This document shows positions 1 through 12,800 of a stretch of DNA of 64,000 nt, in pieces. Source of the stretch: Bombyx mori. Taxonomy: Eukaryota > Arthropoda > Insecta > Lepidoptera > Bombycidae. How positions within the stretch are numbered: the first letter of the stretch is position 1; the number at the start of each line of letters is the position of its first letter. The DNA lies in contig NC_085107.1 in the NCBI RefSeq assembly GCF_030269925.1, positions 10,230,001 through 10,294,000 of the forward strand, in the 5' to 3' direction. The notes below the pieces were generated by a model. The model was given only the letters and a program-made list of their open reading frames with translations, searched no databases and was not told where the DNA came from. Both the position numbers and the translations under genes were made by a program.

Positions 1-1186
<1,186 letters not shown>

Positions 1187-1507
1187 ATTTAAGACTAGCT
1201 TTTGCTCGCGACTCCGTCCGCGTGGAATAATTACTTTGGCATAACGCTAAATTTTACCCCCTCTTTGTTTACGTAGAGTGAAAATATTATTGAATTATAG
1301 AATGTTAAGGAACTATTTAAACCCCTATTTTGAAACATTCTTTATTGGTGCTCCACTTTTATTGGCTTTACCGTGATGTTATAAAGCTTATAGCCTACCT
1401 CAATAAATGGGTTATCTAACACTGAAAGAATTTTTCAAATCGGACCAGTAGTTCCTGAGATTAACGCGTTCAAACAAACAAACTATTCAGCTTTATAATA
1501 TTAACTA
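1187..1507 (+). repeat. Dispersed repeat, family A (lepidopteran interspersed element)
   Basis: Starts near CTAGCTTTTGCTCGCGACTC and ends in the CAAACAAACAAACT and CTTTATAATATTA block. The same sequence recurs in reverse orientation at about 40797-41540, where it is split by a SINE. The 3' block also recurs at about 32800-32930. Three copies in one window support an interspersed element, probably the 3' part of a retroelement. I recognise the sequence as common in moth genomes but cannot assign its superfamily. Confidence 0.65.
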
Positions 1508-1678
1508 GAGATGCGCTAAAGCTTAAACAACGAAAAGTTATCTAATGCAGCTGAGGCTTCGACCTAATGTCACAATAAGGTGTCATCCGGCTGTGCTCTC
1601 CGTACAACCCTTTTTTTTTTCGTTTAGTATTTTACTAATTCCTTTTGATACAAATCAAACGTCTTCATTCGGTAATAA

Positions 1679-2443
1679 AAAAAGTGTGTGTGTCCGCTCC
1701 GACGCACGACTGGAGTTTACTGGATATAAAAAATTAAACGAAACAATACGAGAAATAGTTCTATATTACGACAACACGATACACTACAGATTATTAACAA
1801 ATTAACGAGACACAAAACAAACGACTAACAAATATATGAAAATACAATAATGAGAGAAACGCGCGATCAGTACGAGGCTTTGTGGCGGACTGCCGGCGCA
1901 GCAGCCCGGCGTCACCTGCGATAACGCATTTCGTGTGACATGCGCAATCAGGCGCATAACGCATTTCGTGTGACATGCTAGTACGATTTTGGTCCCCATA
2001 ATTTTCATACCCCGGGCCTATATATGTAAATCGATTCTAAAGGAGTAAACTCCAATAAACTCCAAAAAGTGTGTGTGTCCGCTCCGACGCACGACTGGAG
2101 TTTACTGGATATAAAAAATTAAACGAAACAATACGAGAAATAGTTCTATATTACGACAACACGATACACTACAGATTATTAACAAATTAACGAGACACAA
2201 AACAAACGACTAACAAATATATGAAAATACAATAATGAGAGAAACGCGCGATCAGTACGAGGCTTTGTGGCGGACTGCCGGCGCAGCAGCCCGGCGTCAC
2301 CTGCGATAACGCATTTCGTGTGACATGCGCAATCAGGCGCATAACGCATTTCGTGTGACATGCTAGTACGATTTTGGTCCCCATAATTTTCATACCCCGG
2401 GCCTATATATGTAAATCGATTCTAAAGGAGTAAACTCCAATAA
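1679..2443. repeat. 385-bp direct tandem duplication (two copies)
   Basis: Copy 1 is about 1679-2058 and copy 2 about 2064-2443, offset by exactly 385 bp. They read identically wherever I compared them, including both minus-strand open frames. Each unit also holds an internal direct repeat, ATAACGCATTTCGTGTGACA, spaced 35 bp (1921 and 1956 in copy 1). The junction is made of short GTAAACTCCAATAAACTCC repeats, suggesting slippage or unequal crossing-over. The open frames inside are short, duplicated and unlike any protein I know, so I do not call genes. Confidence 0.9.
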
Positions 2444-2600
2444 TATAACTCTTTATTTAACACCACATGTACAGAGTAAGCATATAAAACAAATAATAGA
2501 CGGTGACATAAATTGGCGGCCTTACCGCTGAAAGCGATCTCTTCTAGGCAACCTTGCAGGGAGAGGTATAAGCGAACTAGCATGGACGGTGCTATATCTT
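2444..2600. repeat. Dispersed repeat, probable LINE end
   Basis: The block CTTTATTTAACACC..GGCGGCCTTACCGCTGAAAGCGAT..TAGGCAACC resembles a block at 10690-10860 (CTTTATTGAACAACAC..GGACGCCCTTATCACTTAAGGCGAT..CAGGCAACC). Two diverged copies of one interspersed repeat; the motif order resembles ends of moth non-LTR elements. Confidence 0.5.
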
Positions 2601-3896
2601 AATAAACTTACATAAAAATATATACTTATATACACATGTGAAAAATAAATACAATATAAGATAGACTTATATACGATTAAATACAAATAAATACTAAAAA
2701 TATGCAAGTAAATACAAAATAAGTAGCGACTTCTACAGTTGTATCGTAGGAGCCATATTATTGTGCAAGGTAGTGCGATTTTAATCTGAACTTGAAAATT
2801 CCCGGCGAGGACGAAACTTTGGTACTATATGAGTTACGTATAACATTACAAAGATATATGAAGCTAACGAAAAAATGTTTCTTACTTATTTAGACAGGAG
2901 CGGGGGTGCCGCCCGCATATCTCTTTATTGATGCCCGTTCAAGGCGAATCGAAGCCGTTATTTATCTTAACTACACTTTCCCCTAACTAAACGTATCAAT
3001 ATATTAAGAGAAAAAGCTATAATGCTAGTCGTCCGATACTTGTGTTACAGTTACAATTAGGAAATGTCCAATTTTACGACGAACGAACTCGAGAAAGGAT
3101 AGACTTTTTCGTTGCCCTTTGATAGAGCTACCTAAATCTAAAAAATAAACCAGCTGTATGTCGGTCCTTTCAAACTAGAACGCAGTAATTATTTGCGATA
3201 GAAACAGATAGGTTTTTGTCACGGATAAAACGGTTTTGCAACATACTTGCTTCCTATAAATTACATGGTGTTGAGTTATAAAATCCAGCCTGGTGGTCCC
3301 CTTTACAAAGTCTGTTATGATCTCCATTGTTCGTTTGATTGCAGCTTTATTGACCGCCGCAAACAAATAGATTGTGTGCCATCATAAAACAAGGACGGGC
3401 TAAATCGTGCGCTGTTACACAGTTTGCTTGTTGAGACAAAGCATGATAGCGAAGCGACGCGACTGTTTTGTTTTGAATTTAAAAACGAAAATTGAATGTC
3501 GTTTCATGTGTTGCCTGTTTATTGTAGTACTTATTTCATTTTATTTGTTGTTATAGCGTAATCAATACTTGAATATAATATTTAAAATGAGCTAATAAAC
3601 TACTGAATAAATAATAAATATTCGAGTTATACTATTTAGTCGGTATAATAGTCTTTACAATGTCGAATGAACGAAGTTAATGATAAGTATTTTACAGAAA
3701 CCACCAGCCTGGCTATGACATTTCTACGCCTTGATTGGTTTAGAGTTTTCTCATGGATAACTTACTGACATCGCCACGGAAGAAACAACTTTTTAAAAGT
3801 ATGCGAATAGCACGTGATTGTTTACATTAGCGATCGTCCATAGTCGAAATTCGACTTACATCACTGACACTTCTTGATTGAAATTGCTTTTAATGT
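2601..3896. other. Intergenic, no gene seen
   Basis: AT-rich DNA without a supported gene. The small minus-strand open frame at 3175-3366 has no recognisable domain and no splice support. Confidence 0.4.
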
Positions 3897-4060
3897 ATTC
3901 AAATTCAAATTCAAAATCATTTATTTCAACTTAGATGTCAGTATGACACACTTGTTGAATGTCAAAATATAAATAACAATGTTAACTCTACCACCGGTTC
4001 CAAAAAAAGCCACAGTCCTGAGAAGAACCGGCGAAACAAACTCAGCGTAGGTATTACGAT
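3897..4060 (+). repeat. Dispersed lepidopteran repeat (LINE 3' tail-like)
   Basis: Contains the block AAAATCATTTATTTCAACTT followed by TCTACCACCGGTTCC and GAGAAGAACCGGCGAAACAAACTCAGCG. I recognise this order as a common interspersed sequence in moth genomes, probably a retroelement tail. No coding capacity. Confidence 0.5.
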
Positions 4061-4504
4061 TTCTTGTTTGCAACTGTTTCCATTGATAACATGCCAATAG
4101 CTGTTATGTTTTTTTTTAATTAAATCGTTGTAGCCTAACGGGCTATTGCTGAGGTCCATGAGTGACCGCGATCACTCAGTCCGGTAAGGCGTATGCAATA
4201 TGCTTTTAGAGGTAATAAAAAAGCGGTGCACTGAGGAAAAAAGGCACTGAACTATTCTGTCATTATCTATTTGAATAAGAGTACCTAGTAAACTTGCTTC
4301 CTTTATGGTTGTGAGTTCTTAAAATAAATTCTAGACTTGATAAATAGACTGCTGTTCCGAGATGCTTCAAATTTTAAAAGAACATTTTCGAGAACTTTCG
4401 ATGTGACAAAGTTGTAGTAAATATAATTGTTGTAACAAACTACCTATTATTTTCACCGGGCTTACTTAAACGTGAAAACAAGAACGAACTAAAAAGTATA
4501 TTAG

Positions 4505-4675
4505 TAGTTATTATTATTAAACGATGTTATTCCTTCACTGTAGAAGTCAATCGTCAACATTTGTTAAGTACCTATTTGTTTACAAAAATTGGTACTTGCC
4601 TGCGGGATTCGAACACGGTGCATCGCTAGAGACGAACATACCGGACGTCTTATCCTTTAGGCCACAACGACTTGA
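4505..4675 (-). mobile_element. tRNA-derived SINE (minus orientation)
   Basis: On the minus strand the element opens with a tRNA-like head: an A-box-like TGGCCTAAAGGATAAGACG followed about 45 nt later by a B-box GTGTTCGAATCCCGC. The body then runs into ACTTCTACAGTGAAGGAATA and ends in an AATAATAATAACT tail. The promoter boxes match an arginine-type tRNA, but the acceptor stem and anticodon arm do not close, so this is a SINE and not a tRNA gene. Confidence 0.75.
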
Positions 4676-5400
4676 ACACTTTTGGTTCAATTAAAATAAA
4701 ACAAGTACAGCATTACTACTTCAAATATTACATGTTATTAGCAGTTAAAACAAAATAAACTAACCAATAAATCTCGACAGATAATCATGATCTTAATTCT
4801 AATCAAACATAAATCCATACAACTGTTTACATAACATTTGCTATCAGAAATCTATTATCATAATATTGTAGTTTGATAAATACAGTATGTATTTCTGGTC
4901 TTGTTTGTAAGCTAAGATCGATATGTTTCTAACATTGATTATCGTTAGTATTCCAACGTACAAAGTTTTGTTGGCAATTATAGTACCATTGTTAAAACGC
5001 AACTTTAATGGCCTAGACCATAAAAGTTGCTATCTAGATAGTGAACCAACTCACCACAGCCAACCTGGTATACACATCATCAGAACGTGAATTCGCCCAA
5101 TTTATCTTGAGACGTGTGGTCATAATTTCATTGTTATTTTATAAAGGCTGTCTTCCTCTATAAAATCCCGTACGACTTCTTCGCCGCAATAATAAGCCGG
5201 ACGGTGGTATATATCAAGCTTACAATACGCTCTATCACTAGCTTGGTATTAAAGAAAGCTTTTACTTCCTTAATAACTACGGGAAGAGATAGGGTAGTGC
5301 TATTCTAAGCCTTAAAACCACCACAAAACATCAGCAAATTTTATTTTGACATCATATTTTAATCTGGATACGATAATTATATTGATAGTTGGGACTTTAC

Positions 5401-5655
5401 TGGTGGTAGAACCTCTTGTGAGTTCGCGCGGCTAGGTACCACCACCCTGCCTATTTCTGCCGTGAAGCAGTAATACGGTTCGGTTTGAAGGGTGGGGTAG
5501 CCGTTGTAACTATACTTGAAACCTTAGAACTTATATCTCAAGGTGGGTGGCGCATTTAGGTTGTAGATGTCTATGGGCTCCAGTAACCACTTAACACCAG
5601 GTGAGCTGTGAGCTCTTCCACCCACCTAAGCAATAAAAAATAAAAATAAAAAGTT
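5401..5655 (+). mobile_element. SINE copy 1 (245-bp A-tailed family)
   Basis: First copy of the window's commonest element. Sense starts TGGTGGTAGRACCTCTTGTG, passes through TGCCGTGAAGCAGTAATGCG and GGTTTGAAGGGTGGGG, and ends CCACCCATCTAAGCAATAAAA plus an A-rich tail. Length and A-tail fit a SINE of the abundant silkmoth type (Bm1-class; exact name uncertain). Other copies: plus at 10306, 30774, 37434 and 40978; minus at 15541, 19697, 31480 and 33262. Confidence 0.85.
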
Positions 5656-8600
5656 TTAGTGACGCCGTGTCGGAAGCCTGTAGTCCAGCCTGGAACGTTG
5701 TCATGTTCTCGAATAATAGAACCGTCGTGATTATATTCAATTTGAAATTCTGTAGCGGCATTCACAGGCTATGAACTCCAGCAAACATATAGTATCAAAT
5801 GTCACATCTAAAAAAAAACCGCTTGTAATCTTTAAAAACTTATTGACCAATTATTTCTTTACGTAGTAAATCTACCTTTCATAATAATAATAATAATAAT
5901 AAAGCCTTTTATTTCCCATCACCTAAGTATTACATGTAAATATTCTTAAATATATATTATTTTTACATTTTGATATATTTTTCAGTTTTTACATTATAAT
6001 TTTTTATATTAGATTTCTTTTTTCTTTATTGTTATTCATTTGATTTGCCTACATCAAACTTTTTCTTCGATAGGAACCCCTATTTGGGTATAGGCCTCGT
6101 ATAGCTCGTATCATCCATTAATTTTTCTTCTTTTGTTTTAGCTATCCTTACCTTGGCATTGAAGTCTCCCATTAAGAGTACATTTTCACTAGCTTGCATC
6201 ATAAAGACGAAAACGATATTCGGTTTCAGTTAAATAAAAATTGAACAAAATTTGTGATGCGTTCGAAATATGTTCATTAAGTCGTAGTCTACGGTAATGC
6301 TTATTCGCACCGTGAAAGTTCTTCGCTGGACGCGATTACGTTAGATAAGCAAGTTGTATTCGCTTGTACCTAATCGATAACCACGACTGTACCGTCTCTA
6401 TTGTAATACTTACGAAAACTACCTTTTGTATGTTATTGTTACGAAATTATTACATAAAATTGATATTGCTTTGTCCAGGTGTAATCACAATATAAAATAA
6501 TTTTACGATTACCAACCAATAAATAACGTTGTATTTTTTTTGGAAAATAAAAGACAACAACTTTTTGTTTATTATTAAACTTAACTTATTTTTTAGTTCA
6601 AAATCGACCACTCATTACAAGAATAAAAAAAATGTGTTTCCGGTTTTTTGATCTTAGAATGATAAATTACTGGTAACCAGACGCTGCTGATATGGTCTCC
6701 CTAGACCGTCAGCTTAGGTAGGAAAAAAAAGTAACCAGAATGATAAAAGTCGATACCACACTATGTGTTATCGAATTAGGACTATTTCAATAATGTTTTT
6801 TAGATATATTATATAATGTAACGATATGTATTTGTAAAAGAACAAGCCCTGAGTTTCTTACCGGTTATTTTCAGTGGTGAAAGCAGTTTCAAGTATTAAA
6901 ATCATGACGATTCAATCACGTCTGTTAAGGCCTTTTTGCATGAAAATATTGTGTTCGATTTAATGACAATGAATATTTATTCCAACTAATTTTCTTCTGC
7001 CTTAGTTTTTCTCGTTGCAACTTAATACATATATTATACCTACTGTAGATGTGAATGTTTTGCTTGCGATTAGCTTTTTCTGTTGCCCTCTGTGTTAACT
7101 TAAAAAAGAAAATCATCTTATTAATAAGATACCAGCGACACAATTATCTCGTTTGTCTGTAATTGTTACCTATAAATTATAATTGTTGATAAATTTAACA
7201 TATTTTGATCAGAAACTTGTTCATTCAACTTGAACATTTTATTCAGCAATGTTTGTATAAATATCAAAATTAAATTTATAAGCAATGACATCTCAATATT
7301 CAGATACATATATATATGATGTATTATTACATCTATTCTGTTAAAATAAAAATATAACCAGAATTTGATTTGAGTACTTTTATTGATAACAAAGGATAAG
7401 ACGCCTTGTATACTCTTATTTAAGGATGTGATTAAGCCGGTGTTCAAATCCCGCATTCAGACAACTCGTCTTTTCGCATTAAAAGTGTACAATTTCCAAA
7501 AATATTCGAAATTGAGTTAATATGCGAAATCATTTGGTATCACCAGTACTTTTTTTATAAATACTGTCAAAACAGCGTAGTTTAGTTTTAGTTTTTTTTT
7601 TTAGTTTACCTATACTTTGACTACTATTAACAAAATTAATACATAATTTTATCTTACTTTAAAAGACAGATAATGTAAATGGTAAAAACTAAAAAATAAA
7701 TGTTGCAAAGATAATTGATATTAAAAATATCACATGTTAAACCTTTAAAACACTCTCCTGTAAAATTTAGTAAGTTTTGAGATTATACAGTTTTAATGCG
7801 AGAAGAAGAATGAAATACGCACCTAACTCCTTAATAACTTCTAGGTGAAAAAATCCAATTGAATAACAATAATCAAACGCATAGTTATTGAAAATTGAGA
7901 CATAGACCTCAAGTCTCAAGGTAGATAGCGGCTTTCATGTTGTGATAAGCTCTGGTAACCACAGCAGGTGGATCGTTAGCAAGTCAACCATCTAAACGCT
8001 CTAACCAATAAAAAAGGGATTGAATCGCCCGTCACTACACAGTCCACCCGTTCAATTATCTTGTGTGACTTAAACAGATTGATAGGTATTTTGAAGTGTA
8101 TGTAAATTTTCGTTATCACTTTTTACGACGACATAAAATAGAAAATAAATTCATAATAACCAATATACTTGTATTAAAAAAAAATAATTGCGTGGCTAAA
8201 AATAGCACGAGTTCCTCGGCCTAATGTTGACTATTCAGTCTAAATTCGTTGAAGCGCAATTGTGTAAACATTCTTCATGTGCGTGGTCATCCCGTGTCAA
8301 CATAATACTCCTAACGGACAATGCTTTATAGTCCTCTTAAATATCTAGGTTTTACTTTTGAGTGCTCAAGATCAAGTACCGGGGTTTTTAAACTGGGAGA
8401 ATCTATTTAAAGGAACAGCGAAAAGAGCGAGAGAGGTGCCTTTGATATTTGATTTTTTTGATTTTGATTTTTTGTTTTTTTTTGCTTTCCCTAAAAACAC
8501 AATTTTCCACTTCAGAACACTACAGCTGCCAGAAAACCAAGATTCCTTTTCGCATAGCACTGTTCAATTTACTCAGTAACGAGTAATATTTTGAATAAAA

Positions 8601-9838
8601 AAATGAAGATAGCAAATATGTAGTTAACAGTAAGAATAGTACCATGAAAAATTATCAAGTAAAGAATAGAAAACTTTAATAATAACAGAGAGACGCCTAC
8701 TACGTAAATGTAACGAAGTAAAAGTGATTTACTTACGTTATATACTTGCCACCGACGGAGCGTCCGCCAGAGACGCTACTGAATTCATACATCAATCGGC
8801 TTATGTAAAGGTTAAATAGTTTTGTCGATGTTAATCCTCTTTGTTTCACTCCACAAACTTAATACGTTACAATTCATTGAAATAAAATGTTTTCAAAAGA
8901 AGTCTGATGTTTTGGTAATGATTTCTTTAACGCGGCTTGAGGCAGGGCTTTGTTTATTGAATTCGTCACGTAACAAAAAAGCGTTACGCCTCTAATTCAT
9001 AAATTCAACAAATGTGTCCCTCAAATACAACACTGTAACAACTAAATATTTTAATTATTTCGAAATATAAAATAAATAATAAAAGAGTGTGTGTGTGTGT
9101 GAACGGTAGAAGTGAAACTTATAAATAAGATATAGATATACTGACTATCCCACTACACGGGTGTATACATATGGACAATGTTTAGTAGATGATAGTCGGG
9201 ATGCTACGAAGTGTCGCACAAAGAGGAGACCGAGAACGTCTAATGTGTTCTATCTCATTCTCTCGCCGGCTGAATCCTATACATTTATGTGTTTATGTCT
9301 CTATGGACTTATTTTTTCGTTTCATCGAGTTTGAAATCACAACGATTCTAAAGAAGTTTCACTTCAATAAAATTTAATAAAATAAAATATTGTTTACTTT
9401 TCTCAAAAGTATATGAAGGTTTAACTAGATATTTCGTCACTATAAATGAAAAATAACAGCTTGAAACTTTTGAAACTAATAATCAGATGATCTAATCCTT
9501 ATAATTTACAGTCAAGGAGTGGCCCGCAGAATCGAAATAAACCGTTCAATGGAAAACAATGGGGTGCTTAGAAGAATAAAACCAATCTCTGCTCGCGCAC
9601 GTGCACGATCATTCGGTGGTGTTTCTTTTGTTAGCTTTGGATCCGTGCACCGGAAATAACAGCTGCTTTTACTGTACACTAAAAATTGAAATGAATTTTA
9701 TTCAAAAATCCAACTTTAAAAAAGGAAACACTATTTCACGTTTCCCCAACGAAAAGAACTTGCGTAACTTTTTATTTCAATCGAAAATGTTTATTTACGT
9801 AATAAGTAATAATTGCTTTATTATTTTTTGCACGGCAG
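5656..9838. other. Upstream non-coding region of the pico homologue
   Basis: About 4 kb of AT-rich DNA. Contents: a short (ATA)n run at 5881-5902; a minus-strand non-LTR endonuclease scrap near 6040-6200 (listed separately); a decayed plus-sense SINE tail near 7905-8015; T-rich and (GT)n tracts around 8450-8490 and 9087-9100. No host exon could be supported. The first coding exon at 9839 begins directly after a splice acceptor, so a non-coding first exon should lie somewhere here or further upstream. Confidence 0.5.
6040..6200 (-). pseudogene. Non-LTR retrotransposon endonuclease fragment
   Basis: The minus strand reads LLMGDFNAKV followed by a lysine/glutamate-rich stretch with an in-frame stop. 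MGDFNAK is the catalytic GDFN motif of apurinic-endonuclease-like domains in non-LTR elements. Only about 50 codons remain, so this is a dead scrap. Confidence 0.6.
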
Positions 9839-12800
9839 ATGGCGTTGGTAGAGGAAGTCGGTGCGGGCTCCACCGCTGACGATCCCGAAGCTCTTCTGAA
9901 CGAGTGGCTTGGCGAACTGACCGTTCTTACTGCGGTCAGTATTTTGACATATAAAATTATCACATAGAACGGCCGACTGGTGTAGTGGTAAGTGACATGG
10001 TCACTACACAAGGGGGTCGCGGGTTCGAATTCCACCTAGGGAAGATATTTGTATGATAAACATAAATGTCTTTTCTAGGGTTATGAATGTATATTAAATA
10101 TATGTATGTGTATAATAAAAATCTTACATATATTTCCGTTATCTGGTACCTGTAACACAAGTTCTTTACGAACTTATCACGGGACCAGTTAACGTGGCGT
10201 GACTATTAGTAAATATTTTATTATTATTTATTATACTTATTAACAAATGCTATTCGATAAGCACACAGAATAACGATGGCAAAATACTAGTACTATACTA
10301 ATATACTGGTGGTAGAACCTCTTGTGAGTCCGCGCGGGTAGGTACCACCACTCTGCCCATTTCTGCCCTGAAGCAATAATGCGTTTCGGTTTGAAGGGTG
10401 GGGCCGCCGTTGTAACTATACTTGAGACCTTAGGACTTATATCTCACGGTGGGTGGCGCATTTACGTAGTAGATGTCTATGGGCTCCGGTAACCACTTAA
10501 CACCAGGTGGGCTGTGAGCTAGTCCACCCATCTAATCAATAAAAAAAAATCTCTAGTCTAGTAGTCTATTAGTTTTAAGAAGATTGATTGTCAGCGACGC
10601 AGTGGCCCTGAGAAATGTCTGTGCTCTGATATTGACTTAACACAAGCTGGGCAGTGTGTTCATATGCCTATTCATGGAACAAAAATATTTACCGTACAAT
10701 AGAATCGAATAGAAATCTCTTTATTGAACAACACTAGCCAAAATAAAAGGCTTTATTTTAAATTATTTTATTTTATTTAAAAATTTGTAAGTGTTACGAT
10801 GGACGCCCTTATCACTTAAGGCGATGTCCTCCAGGCAACCGTTTATCTGTAAATACCAAATTATACGTTGTATAAATAAATACAACAAGAATACCTACAT
10901 GTTTTGATATATATCGCACCTTTAGAATTGAAGTGCCTTAATCTAAATTTGTAATTGGAGAATTATAATTTTTTTCTTTCGATTTTAATACTAGGTATAA
11001 GTCTTAAAGGTTAAAGTATGCCCTTAATTTAAAAGAGACGGAACGTTTACTTTGTCCGTTTCTAGACTAAGATTTAAATTTAATTGTTAATTGTAATATT
11101 TTTATTTACAAACTTATAGAATACATGTTTAAAAATCGTTCAAATTAAAGAACTCTTTTTCTTAAATTGTTTAGTTAAGCAACTTCAATTCTAAAGGTGC
11201 GATATATATATATATCCATAATGTATATACCTCAAAAATCATGTACATATTCTAATCAATTAAGTTCAATCACAATACGGTTCGGCACGACGAGTGCCCT
11301 TCTACAGATAACAATGAAATAGAGTTGATTAGTACATATTATGTAAACTATAAAAACAAATATATTATGGAACCTCAATTTATTTATTAGATGCCAAGAT
11401 TATGGTAGGCCGCTAGCGCGTGTTGATTGCAGCCGGCGTGGACGCAACAGGTGCACGGGCGCATATGTCTCTCGAATCTTCCATGATTTCGCGTAACCTC
11501 GAGCACACTACTCAATAATATATTACGCTTCGACTGGCGTTTCAATAGTGCTTTAATAATTCTCCAAAATTTTTATTTTTTATTTATTGCAAAACTGTCG
11601 TGATATAAAAAATAATGGATCAGTAAATGCGCTTTTGGAACCCCGGTGCCGTGCGTGCCTAACATGTGAGAAATTGCAGATTTAAGATTGCACACATTAA
11701 TATCCAAACGATTTGAATTTCTGAAAGGAGAACTTGTACGTTGTGTTAACAATGAATTTATTTTGTTAATGACTACGTATTGCATTATCTCTTTCTATGG
11801 GTCAAGAACACTCAAAATCGTACGAGCTAAACAGATAATACGTGTGGACCACGCTATGTTTTTTCTGTACTTGAATAATCTAAAAGATCGAAATAGTTCA
11901 AACAGTTTCTAAGTAAAAATTGCAATTGATACAAAGCTGTTGGAAAAAGTTGTGATAGGAAAACTCTGAAATGGAGTTCATCGTAAATAAAAGCATTATG
12001 TAGCAACAACAAAGTCAACAACAACAAATGTTAATCGCTTCAAGTCGGCCGATTCTGGAAATGATATTGGGAAATGGGCTAACGCCCTATAAATCAAATA
12101 TCCACTGCATGCACATACTGAGTTGTATAACTAAAGTATAAATATCGCTCATTTTTGCCTAAATTATTTACTTTAAAAGTGCTTAAGTTAAGAAATTATT
12201 TTATTCATAACTGGGACGGCAGGCCGGAGATCAATAATAATGCGTTGTAAAAGCACATCTGTCGGATCAACTGTCTGGGCAGGTGTTCCGCAACAACCAC
12301 CTGTTTCCCATTTTTTGTTGATCTTTTTTCATCATCCATTCCAAACGTCTTGCACATTTTGGTACTTCATAAATCTGGTATAGCTTTAATTATCGCAAAG
12401 CAGCGTGGCACATAACCTAACCTAACCTTTAAGAATCTTACGAGATCAGTATCATGTTAATGAAGTAACACTTCCATAATACGAAAATTTCACTAAAATT
12501 CAACTACTAAATATTACATAAAGTACATAAATACATAAAATTTTGAAATTAAGAGGTACAACATACAAACAGCGTTAAATGACCAACTTTTGCAGCGTGC
12601 CCATATTTTATGATCGATATCCCACTTTTGATTCTATTTAACCCGGGGTGCGGTCGAAACAACGAGGGAAATAGAAATAGGTCAGAGCGTAACCTGACCC
12701 ACATGGTGGTAAATTACATCTAAACAAAGCCGTGAAACAAGAACTCTAATTACTTATGAGGAACTATTTTTAACAACTAGAGCATTTGGAGAAACTAAAA

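Noticed and set aside
1794..2393. Four duplicated minus-strand open frames
   Set aside because: Identical because of the 385-bp tandem duplication; no recognisable protein and no splice or promoter support.
4590..4675. tRNA-like sequence on the minus strand
   Set aside because: Promoter boxes only; structure is broken and a SINE body with an A-rich tail follows.
9968..10036. tRNA gene candidate with A- and B-box-like motifs
   Set aside because: No acceptor or anticodon stem closes, and a long SINE-type body follows; called a tRNA-derived SINE.
12411..12430. CCTAACCTAACC, resembling the insect telomere repeat TTAGG
   Set aside because: Fewer than three units at an internal site; too short to mean anything.
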